This document shows positions 12,301 through 24,300 of a stretch of 64,000 bases of DNA, piece by piece (within the stretch, counting starts at the first letter, position 1; the number at the start of each line of letters is the position of its first letter). The translations under genes were made by a program, and so were the position numbers. Under the pieces are notes generated by a model that was not told the origin of the DNA, did no database searches, and saw only the letters and a list, made by a program, of their open reading frames with translations. Origin of the DNA: Prostheceraeus crozeri (Eukaryota > Platyhelminthes > Polycladida > Euryleptidae). The stretch is taken from NCBI GenBank assembly GCA_907163375.1, contig CAJQUW010006986.1, positions 62,001 to 126,000 on the forward strand, given 5' to 3'.

Positions 12301-15300
12301 TCTAAGAACTTTATGCAATGCAAGTGCGGGTTCTATTCGATGGTGGGTTCTACATGAGGGTGGGTTCTATTCGACATTGGCCTCGATTTGAGGGTGGGTT
12401 CTACTTGAAAAGGGTCATTGTTAAAATAACAATGAAAATAAATTTCTGAAACAAGCTGTCATATTCTGTCATATGCAGGTATTAAAGAAAAGAAACAATT
12501 AAATAATAATGATATGTGATTGTTAATTTTATATCTAAAAATCAAGATCTTGCAGCTAGGTCAACTGAACCGCTATTTTCAGGAATCTTCAGTCTGATAT
12601 CTTATATGTTCTCCAGTGGTAGCGGTTTTATAATGAAACTCGAAAACCTCTGAATTGATAAACTCATGTGCGGTTCTATTTCAGGGCGGTTATATTCGAG
12701 AAAATACGGTAAGTGGTTTTATTTGCTTCTTGTATCATCAATCTTCAGTCACAACCAGCACGAAACAAACTAAATCAATCATTTAATCACTCTCCAAGCA
12801 GATATTTTAAGACTCTGTCGTTTTGTAAACAGGAAATTGTTCAATTCCTACATATATTACTGACAACCCCAGATTTTGCCGCTGATTATCGTAGTTCACA
12901 AAATATCATGCCATTTCATGCGATCATGCTTAATGTAGTACAGTGCAGCGTTCTGCAAACATGGCTGTATTTCTAATCCCCGGGTATAGCTGTATTTCAA
13001 ATCAGATTCCAGGGAACGCAAAATTACCAGACACAGATGATCCCTGCACAGAAACCAACTTGACCATACAAGTCCGCTTTCACTTAAATATGTTGACAAT
13101 ATTGAATACCCTTGTAACGCATTGTAAAGCTGTGAATACATTGTAAACAGGTCTACGAGTCTTTGTGGCCAATTTTCCTTCAAGTTAGATAAAACTGTTC
13201 GACAGATTGCAGAGAACAAAACACTTCGCAAGAGCATTTTATTTGGACTTGGATTGCTTGCTTTTATTCAAGCCATTTTCTTCATTGACCAACTCGTTGC
13301 GTGAAGCAGCATCTCATTTGAAAATTAATTCGCCGTAGAGAACATATTTCGTATAGGTTCACCCAAGGTATAAAATTCTCTCATACTACTTCCTAAATTC
13401 GCAAGCCGAAAAAAGATATAGATAATTCTGGTGTGTCATGCGACCAACCGAGTTTCTCCGGATATATTCTTGAGATATTACAATATTCCGAATGAAATTA
13501 TTCCGTCCCAATCAGGATTGTCAGACGTCCAACTTTTGGGACAAGTCCTACAGTTTGCGGAACACTGATTAAGTGCACATTCATTGATGAAATCCAAACA
13601 TTGTATCCAAATTTAGGATTCAAAAGATCATTATTTGCAAAATTAGATGAAGTAGGACAACAGGCGACAAAAAGCATTCTCATAACACCATTCAGATGCA
13701 CAAAACCAATGAGTGAATGATAACATTGATCACAATGTAGAATAGCTGCCTCTACAAAAACCTTCCGCATGAGTCAGTTATACAAAAGCAAGCAGATATA
13801 TACTGTAAGCCAAGTTTAGTAGAAACTTCACTCTGCTTTGTGATTACAACCGATCAATTCAGGAGTTTCAAAATGAAGCGATTACTTTCTATGAATATTA
13901 TGAATATATAAGAATGTGTCACTCAGCTGGTTAGAGCACCAAGGTCCTCGCCAGCCGCAAATCTTTGCATGGCAATTTGATCTACCGCTTATTCATCTCC
14001 TGCATCGTAAATAGCATGGCTGCATTAAATGATGGCGTACAACTATGAATCGTTGAGAAACATATAAATGCTAATGGCTTTTCTCACTCGAATTTAGTAT
14101 TCATGTAATTTAAACAGTGAAGAATAAAATACATGTACATTCAACTTTATCCGACATTGCGAGTTTCTGATTCATTTACAATGACATTGCAGGAGGTCAG
14201 AAAAACGAGATTTAAGCTTTATGCAGGCAGATATTTTAATTTTCGCTGCAGTATTATTGGTGAGAAAAATTGAATTTTTTGAATATTTCAGTCATATAAT
14301 GTGCTGCTGACGCTTCACACAGGCTTTTTATACATAAAGTACTCATTCTGTTATGTAGGATTTTCTCGAATGGCGCAAAGTTCATTTCTAATCATTTTCA
14401 AACATCGTCAAGAGGAACAGACATTTACATTAACTAAATTATCTGACTGTGCAGTCTGTGTAGCTATGTAACCTCTGAACATCACTAGAGGACGAGCTGA
14501 TGATGACATTACTATAATACTTGAAACATTTGCATTTAATTCATGTAAAATGGATATTTTTGTTGAAATAGAAGGCACTTTGCCAATATTCAGTTAGTCC
14601 CTACGATATCTTACGACGTACACAACGATTAACAACATCTCACAACCAGATGTCAATTTAAATGTGAATCATTCAACAGGATCTTGCACAAATACTCAGA
14701 AAAATCACAGCAATACAATCGTGTGAGCATTCCAGATCTCTGACAATAAACAACATGTAACGGTTGGGATAATATGGATGGATACACGACTACATGCCTT
14801 CTAGGACGACAAGAGTTAGTCATCATGATTCATGAATAAATGATCATAGCATCAAATGCTTTAGAGGGATCAATCTCAAGATCAAAATGACCAGAAATGA
14901 CTCTATAATGCATAAACACAATTCATCGTTCTCGTGCATAGATTGGCGATGACGTCATCAAAACGTGAAAATCAAGAAATCCATCGAATTTAAAGATTGC
15001 TTGGATTTTGACAGATTATATACTCACTTCAAAGATGAAGTCAATCATCAGAAATGTCGCTTGGATATTAGAAACGAAATTGATATCATATCCACACAAC
15101 TACTTCTTGGTGTGAAATGAAATGCTAGCCATCATCTCGGTTATGATGATCTCAGTACTATCAATAACAAAACAGCTCTATCACGTCAATGTTTTGTGCG
15201 ACCGTCATTTTGGATCATATTGACTTTTGCGTTGAACGTTCCTCAGATAACATCACAGATTATGATTGTCGAAGCATTTGACTCGATTTTGTAAGTCTCT

Positions 15301-18300
15301 TTCAGCCAATCAAATTTTTATGAATTCATAAAGTCCTCCATGAAGTCTACTGAGAAACTTCTTGAAATGCAACATTAACATCAGATTTCTTGATGAAATC
15401 ATCTCTGTAATCACACATGGAATCGTGTATCGAAAAAGGACAGAGAGAACACTCACGAGGTAGAGCTGTGGAAGGAGGAAGTTGGTAAGATAAAGGAATA
15501 AATAAACAGATAATAAATTAACTCACCAGGAGTCACTCCAGTGAGACGATCCAGCAATTCATTCAGACGAACTATTTCTTGGCGTTGAGCACCCAAGATG
15601 TCCTTCAATTCGCCGATCTCTCGATACTGGGCGTCTGAAAAGAAGCACGTGTTAGCACAAGGCATGCAGACCTAAGAGCCTCTTCGTTGGCGGAAGTAGG
15701 GAGCAGTCTGTATGCTTGAAATTGATATTTAGTTGTGATGATGCAATATTTTCAGTATAATTCATTCGTCATTTTCTGGTTCAAAGTGAATTGGATATCC
15801 TAATACCCAAATACATCGAATATCAATCGTTAGAGAGTTTTCCTTTATTTGAACGACATATTAAATTATTGTTCGATAGAGAAGCTCTTTGTTCTCTTGT
15901 TTAACCGACTGCATCATGGAAAAGTCTAATCACAGCAATATACTGGCCGGATAATCAAACGACATCTTAAATTTATTTCATATTTGTATCGCTGATGGGA
16001 ATTGAATACTTTTTCAGTTTTCATTTTGGTTTTGGTGAAGAAAATACACATAAATCACTGGATTACTCCTTTTATGAAATATAAAATAGGATCTTTTGAC
16101 ACACATGCGACAACGTCCGCAACAACAGTAAATATCTAGCCATAAGTATTCGACTGCATCCCTCATCGCATGTCGCAAATCATTGATGACATTCATTTTC
16201 TTTAGTAACAAAAGTTCATAAATCAGATTATAAAACACTACTACCAAGTTTTGTAGTAGACATGTTTAATGCCGCGCAATGATAAATAGAAAGTAAATAA
16301 CAATAGGATCACGCATTAGGATCATGTGAAAAACGCATTCAACACTTTACGTCGAGATTATATGCTGGAAGTGTTGAACAAAAGAGTACCCAGCTCTTTT
16401 GCTTTTGCAAAACAAGCTTACTCATCGCAAACTCTTTTACTTTTCGGTGAACGTTTTCTTGATTCATCAACAGGAATTCAACAGGGAGATCCCCTTGGGC
16501 CCCTGTGTTTTGCTCTTGGAGTGGACGAAGTTGCACATCTAGTCACTTGCCCTTTTAATGCTTGGTATTTAGATGATGCTACAATTGCTGGCCCAGCTTC
16601 TACTATTTTAACGGATCTACAGACAATAATTCCCCGTTTGGCCAATATTGGTTTAGAAATCAATCCCTCCAAGTGTGGGGTGATCAATCTCGGATATGAT
16701 ATTGACTCATTTAAACTTCATCTTGACGAAATTTCAGTTTTTCTTCCGACAGTGAGAGAAACCAAGCCTGATCAGTTGCAGCTATTGGGATCTTCAATTC
16801 TCGATAAAGGAGTTCAAAATGCTTTGGATGCTAAAAAGGCAGAATTAGCGCGCATGTGTAGTCGTTTGATGCTTATCGACTCACATCCGGCTTTGTTTTT
16901 ACTACGGAATTGTTTGGCTATTCCCAAGCTGATTTACACGCTTCGTGCATCCCCCTGCTATAAATTCGCTGATTCTCTCACGTTCTATGATGAATCGATC
17001 AGGAGTGCTACGACACAAATATGTAACGTTTCTTTTGAAGATACCTCGTGGGAGCAGGCTACTCTGCCCATTAGTTTCGGCGGCCTTGGTATTAGATTAC
17101 CATCTGCAGTCGCTTTACCAGCCTTTTTATCATCGGTCCTCTCCAGTCGTTCTTTGGTTGACGAAATTCTATCCAAACTAACCGAATCTTCACAACTAGA
17201 TTACACGGATGGCTTGGAACGATGGTTTACGATGGGTCTGCAGATGCCCAAACTCCCAAAATCACAGCATTCATGGGACAGTGAACAATGCCATCTTTTA
17301 CAAACTAATCTAAAATCCAAGCTTGACCAAGTTCACCTAGCTTGCCTAGAGAGTGCAGCCGCTCCTTTCACAGGTTCATGGCTTCAAGCTCTGCCAAATC
17401 CAACGATTGGAACTTATCTTGATGATGAATGTCTGAGAATCGGTGTTGCTCTGCGACTAGGTGCTAAGATTTATGAGGTTCACCCGTGTAAATGCGGCAA
17501 GACGGTGGACACATTCGGCCATCACCCTCTATCATGCAAACGATCCGCTGGTAGATTCCCTCGTCATGCTGCTTTGAATGACGTTTTTAAACGAGCGTTA
17601 GATCGTGCGGGCATTCCATCTGTTCTTGAACCCCGTCGGTCTTGATAGAGGTGATGGAAAACGACCTGACGGAATGACGACTTTCCCGTATCGCATGGGT
17701 CGCTGCTTAATTTGGGACGCTACTTGCACCGGCACGCACAGTGGTTCATCTCTCATAGAATCTGCCATCCATCCAGGATCAGCCGCAGCGCGTGCAGAAC
17801 AACGCAAAATGTCAAAATACGCTACATTATCTGAGAGGTACATCTTTGAACCACTGGCGTTTGAAACAACTTGTGCCATGGGACCGAGGACGCTGAAGAC
17901 AGTCTTGGGTTTAGGTGAAAGATTGAGTAGGGTGAAGAACGATCCCAGTGAAAGAGAATGGCTGCTACAACGCTTTGGCATTGCCATTATTAGAGGAAAT
18001 GCTCAGTCGATTCTTCATGTTTCCTAACGGTCTTTTTTATAATTTTTGATAATTTCTAGTTGTATTGTTTCATGTTCAAATAAAGTTCCACGTTTTGTCG
18101 AAAAAAAAAAATAGGATCACTGTTACCTACAAGTGAAGTAAATGACATGATAAATGAGTTATTTCAAACACCGGTCTGCAGCAAAAAATAGTAACGGCTA
18201 CAGCTACGGACCGAAGTTCAGATCGAACACGTAAATTTCTTAAATCAGAATATGTGGTCAACCGATGGAAAGGGACATTAATCTGATAAAATTGAGTTAA

Positions 18301-21300
18301 AAAATACTCAACAATCATTCAGCTGACTTTAGTTAGTACTGATTCCTTTGCTTCATAAAATGTTGGCCTTCTCTGTGTCGAAGACGTATTCGAAAATTAG
18401 GGGAAACTAGAACATCAAAGATCCTTTGATTTTCGGATAATACAAATTAATACTCGTAATAACTGTTTCATTCGTGTTACTTAATTATATATCTGTTTTG
18501 AGATTTTGTTACCATATCGGAAAACCCCCACAATGAATTCCCTCAACCTCACACCACGGACACTGCTGTCCAACTCACTAATTGTTTCCTGAGATTTATC
18601 CGTTCGCTCTGCGCCGACCTCCAATTGCTGTTCTTTCACTTCTAATTCCTTCTGTAGGTCTACCACTTGGTTTTGAGCTTGATCCAGCTCCGTAAAGGTG
18701 TTATTCAGTTGCTGGAAGAAAGCAGACTGATAGAGCTTCTACAGGACTCCTCCTTGTTCGACTTACCTTCTCCCATTCCCGTCTTTCGTTCTCTCTCACC
18801 GCTGCTTCTGCTTCCTCGTCACGTCTGCGAATCTCTTCTTGGAGTTCGCGGATGTGTCCAAGAGCTTCTTCTAGTTTCCCTGAGTTAGCCACTTCCACAT
18901 TCTCCATTTGACGTCGCAGACGGGAGAGCTCTGAGTTCAGCTCCTCGTACATGCCTGCAAATATACGGATATGGGATGACGTCGTAGATGAAGCAGATTT
19001 GATAAAATTGGCAAATTCATCCAAAACCGAGATTTGCAGAGCAATTTTCAGGTGTGAAAAAAGAACTTAGCAGCAGATTCGCTATCGACAGGACTGCCAT
19101 TTCTTCTTTCAGTATAAATGCACTGAGTTAGAAAGTTATTGGTTTTTTTATAATTTCTTTATTTTGTAATTACGGAAATATTTTTACCTTTAATTTGTTG
19201 ATTTATCGATGAAAATGGTGTTGCCAGCCGAAACCTCCGCCTAAGGTGTGATGGTTATCTCAATATTTGTTCATTTATAAAACATATGTACAACTTAATG
19301 AAGAACAAAGAGCGCGATTTCGAACAAAATTATTGTTGCTTCAAATGAGACAAAGGCAGTCTCAATCGTATTGTCATAAAACTTCTTCGTACACCACATT
19401 TCCTGCTCAACAACCCAATAAATCAGCTTCTCAGGCAATTTATTTCACGATGAATTGAGCACACGTCGCACTCATGCTGCCTATCGACATTTAATCAAAC
19501 TTATAATTTCCTACACAAAGTATGTAAAGTTATCTCATCATGAAAACCTTATGAGGGATATTTTCTTTACTATTTTTGAAAACATGCATTTTTCGAAAAT
19601 TAACATTGCTATTTTCGTGCGCAGACAGAATTGTACCCAAACAGTTCCAGGAATGTCAAAATTCCTGTGATACAAGCTGATGGAGCAATGAATTTGAACT
19701 GACACTGAAAAGTTAATATCAAGGCGAGATTTTTTTAAGTATCTATACACATTTGGTTTCCATGTTTTCAGAGTGAAAAATTGATCTACCACAATCTCTG
19801 AACTTTCTATAGAAGATTGACATGCAGTTTTAGTGCTATTCCTCTCTGTTATTATCTGAATTTTTCAAATAACATTTCTAAGTTTGTCGATTATTTATAT
19901 AGATTTCTTAAAGCTCAATTTTAAGTAAGAAAACTAGATGAATGTATTTAATGACTAACAATGAAGATTCACTGATACAAGTACTGTATACTTATTTGAT
20001 TAATTAATTATGCTGATCTTCACATGTACATTCCAAACGCACCCATAGAAGAGTTTATTACATCTTGATGATGAATGCCAGGCATTATGTTTCAGTTGCA
20101 CGACAATAAATTTCGTTATTTCTTGATTAACTATTTCCCCAATTTTGGGATTAATGTAGATCAGGTCAAGTAAGCACTCAGTGTATTATTTCATGATCTG
20201 ATTAATATAGGATAACAGCGTAAACATCATGCAATCTACTGATAGAGACTATCCCGGCGAGGTTGTTCAATCTGTTGTTTTTAGAGGTGTTCGGTAAGGA
20301 CATGCTCGTACTGTTTTCACGAAAACATGTCATTCACCGCATGCGACAACTGAAGATAATTTCTGATTGTTTAGAGGAAGATAATCTATTTATCTATCAA
20401 CATTCGCCTCTTGACCGTTCATTCGTCCAGAAATTCAATCAGAAATCAATGTTATTCGGACAACAGGATCATCGTCAACGAATTGTAAATGAGATGATGT
20501 GTACTCAAAGTAAAATACTCCGATGTCTATAGAAGATTCAAGATTATTTTCATATCATGCCGGAAATAGTTTCGTGAAAAGTACTCAAAACACTATAGAG
20601 GTTGATAATAAATATCAATACCCTAAAGCACAAGCCGTATCATAAAAAATCGCTTCAACAAAAATGCTAACCCGTGATACAGCTGAAGCCTACTTACGCT
20701 TGCAAGAAGTCTTAATGATCAACAAATTAAACCCAAAAATCAATAAATCGAACATTACAGAGACTTTCTTTTTGTTTAGTGGAAGGAATGCGAGGAACCT
20801 CGCTTACTTAGCTGCTCTTGAAAATGAATGTGGATTTGAATTGTATACATTTGACAATGACATAACTTTACCTGGATTTATCAAACTTTTCAATTGATGG
20901 TAACAAGCAGACAAGACATATTCGCACATTTATCCAACTGGACGTTTCACTTCTCGTGTTCAAATAACAGTCAATTCGTTCAATTATGGTGGAAACACCA
21001 CAATCTATGCAGTAATGAACATTTCTGTTCCTCTTCTCCTACTCATCTTTATTTCTTGATCATGATATCCTATTGACCTTTACATCATGTGAATTATGAA
21101 TTTTTTGCCTGCAAATATTTTCCTTCTATGTTTAACGATATCTTCCAATGAAGATTTCAATTAATCACCAAGAATGAACCTATGGTAGACATCAAATCAC
21201 TATCTTGACTATTCCCGACCAATAATTTGATAAATACATCGTCAAGACATTCACAAAAAAGCATGTAAGAGCTTTGGGAATCGTGGATGTAAAATCCTGC

Positions 21301-24300
21301 TCTGAGAGGTTTGATCAGTAGGGGAGTCATCGAGCCAGTATGCCTGCCGATGTGTGCAAGAGATGTAATTCACTAATTCACAAGTTTTCAACAAAGCCCG
21401 AGGATGTTGAAACACATACACTCAGAAAGCTTGTGAATTAGTGAATTTATTTTTCGATCCTACCAAAGTGCATTTCTTGTACACATATCGGCAGTTCTGA
21501 AAGGGTTCCGCATTATGTCAAAATCCCACACATGATGATGATTTCTTACCCAATTCATCACTTGACAGTGTGTCATAGATATTTTTCTTGAAAGGCAGGA
21601 TCGGTCTTCTCGCCACTCCTCCATCTTCTTCTTCCGTCGATGCGTCCCCACCTGGCCCAACCTTCGGTCGCCTCCGTGAGAAGACGCGCTGTCGTGGAGC
21701 CCTGCTAACCTGTCCGACCTCTCTTGGCTTCAATGCCACCTCGGCATCGTCTCCATCGAAGTCCTCTTCCTCCACGTTGGACAGCATCGACTGCAGCTAG
21801 AAAAATATTGAAATTAACATGAATTTATTCGAAATTGCGACTTACGAGACAACTTTGAGTCATTATAGTACTTTATTTGCTGAACGATCGCGAAGCCAGT
21901 GATGGAACCACACATGCATATCTTCACTTGATAATATATTTGATATTGTGACAGCTGTGAAATTCTGTGCAGATATATTGGGCATGTCGATAGGCAAATG
22001 GTTAGTGATGAATACACGACAGAAAACATCTCAAGACACAGGAAACGTCAATTGCCATGGGAAACACTGGTATATTGTAAAGTCTATCTTGTAGTGCTTA
22101 GCTAATATAATAATAATAGAATATATCAAGTAAAAGAGCAACAGCAAAATTCAAGGAAGAGAAAAATGAATTGAGAAAAATGAGACCTGAAACAGCATTT
22201 CAATGAATACACTTTTGCTCCAGTCGATTTGACTTGAGTTTCCTCAGGTTATGAGGTTGGACTGTGGGTGGATTGCGCTCCTCCAAGCGGTACAACTGTC
22301 ATTCGAGGAGCAGATGCCTGAAGTCTCTCTCCTCGTTGTGATGTCATTTATTTTTCTGGCCACTCCTGATGCTGGGATCAGGAACTTCGTGCTTGAGAGC
22401 TGACTGTGATCATGCACGAAGTTCATGTTGCATGTCCCGGAATGCCTGCAGCTTGCCTACTGTTCTAGATCCTCGATAAGCCACTCTGATTGAACAAATT
22501 CTCTCGATCTCAATTCTTTCGAACCTGTTGATGTCCTCGGGTAATAAAAATGCGCTCTCATCCACCAACATATAAATAAACACAAAATCTTTTCAGAAAA
22601 GAAGAAATCATAAAGTCTGATATCACAAGTGACTCATTCGAAGTTCTAGCTACTGATGTGTTCAAGGAAAATGTGACTGATGATAGCGTAATATGCTGAA
22701 ATAAAGCCTATCATAAAGGAGAAACTAAACTGCTGGAATTGAAATAAAGTCGAACATAAAAAGGGAAGCACCGGTGTTTTAATCTTAAAATGAGTTACAA
22801 CATCAGATTCTGCCATTCTTTGGTGACGACTGGTATCCGCCTCTAGAAAACGTCACGTTTATGACAAAATTGATATTTTGTAATTCTAAGTTCGCTACGA
22901 TTCTTCAGCAGACATCCCACGGAAAACGCGCGCTCCTCAATGGCTGCAATGATCCAGACTGTCGTATGAGGATGTAAGCAATCAGAAATCAGTCGTCTCA
23001 AGGATATCTTCATATCATTTCTGGACCCTAGACAGGTCGGTATCCATTTAGCAGATCGCTAATGATAGGGAAGTGCCTTAATAAGATCTTGATGAAATAT
23101 TTGAATGAGATGGCTGTCAGCACTTAGCTAACACTACATCGATAATTAAACAGTGGACTAACCGTTGATGTTTGCGACTGGTCACAATGATAGTCTTGAT
23201 GTCTTGACTGTTAGTTGAGTTATGTAATCGTCGCCAACAATACATTAGAGAATCAGAAACTTAAGTTAATGAGACAGAGATTCCCCAACAAACAGTTACA
23301 GATTCTTTAGTAGGTTCCACTACACAACATCTCATGCATTGAGGTCTGAAGGTCAGAAGAACTACAAGAGGAACAATATAAAGCAATGAAATGACCGAAG
23401 ATTTGACATGTGAATCTACAGAGAAGTTATTCAATAATTAAGTCCTCTTTCTACATTCGACATGTTTCTGTATTGCAAATGGGAGTTCTTGCAGATCTGT
23501 TGGTACACCATGATTACACATTAATGCTCATAGCTTCAACTCCCCAGCCTCATTTCTTCATAGCTTCAACTGCCCAGCCTCATTTCTTCATAGCTTCAAC
23601 TCCCCAGCCTCATTTCTTCATAGCTTTAACTAACCAGTCTCATTTCTTCATAGCTTCAACTCCCCAGCCTCATTTCTTCATAGCTTCAACTCCCCAGCCT
23701 CATTTCTTCATAGCTTCAACTGCCCAGCCTCATTTCTTCATAGCTTTAACTAACCAGTCTCAACTCCCCAGCCTCATTTCTTCATAGCTTCAACTCCCCA
23801 GCCTCATTTCTTCATAGCTTCAACTGCCCAGCCTCATTTCTTCATAGCTTCAACTGCCCAGCCTCATTTCTTCATAGCTTTAACTAACCAGTCTCAACTC
23901 CCCAGCCTCATTTCTTCATAGCTTCAACTCCCCAGCCTCATTTCTTCATAGCTTCAACTGCCCAGCCTCATTTCTTCATAGGTTCAACTGCCCAGCCTCA
24001 TTTCTTCATAGCTTTAACTAACCAGTCTCAACTGCCCAGCCTCATTTCTTCATAGCTTCAACTGCCCAGCCTCATTTCTTCATAGCTTTAACTAACCAGT
24101 CTCAACTCCCCAGTCTCATTTCTTCATAGCTTTAAGTAACCAGTCTCATTTCTTCATAGCTTCAACTCCCCAGCCTCATTTCTTCATAGCTTTAACTAAC
24201 CAGTCTCAACTGCCCAGCCTCATTTCTTCATAGCTTTAAGTAACCAGTCTCATTTCTTCATAGCTTCAACTGCCCAGCCTCATTTCTTCATAGCTTTAAC

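Larger units (their letters stand above)
12077..15526 (-). other. CNTRL intron between coding exons 16 and 17
   Basis: This 3.45-kb intron holds a TIR element at 12271-12711 and a SINE at 13916-14136. The remaining sequence is AT-rich with no recognised gene or repeat. Confidence 0.75.
15635..18578 (-). other. CNTRL intron between coding exons 15 and 16
   Basis: This 2.94-kb intron carries the non-LTR retrotransposon insertion at 16302-18120 on the opposite strand. Without it the intron would be about 1.1 kb. The rest is AT-rich with nothing recognised. Confidence 0.8.

Noticed and set aside
18541-18578. Extension of coding exon 15 to a downstream GTGTGAGG donor
   Set aside because: It would end in phase 0, whereas the next exon needs phase 1. 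The upstream GTGAGT site fits and is stronger.
20263-20897. Two plus-strand open frames (89 and 77 codons), with a possible short first exon at about 20230-20293 ending in GTAAGG
   Set aside because: I could not join them in a consistent phase and recognise no motif. AT-rich introns give such frames by chance.
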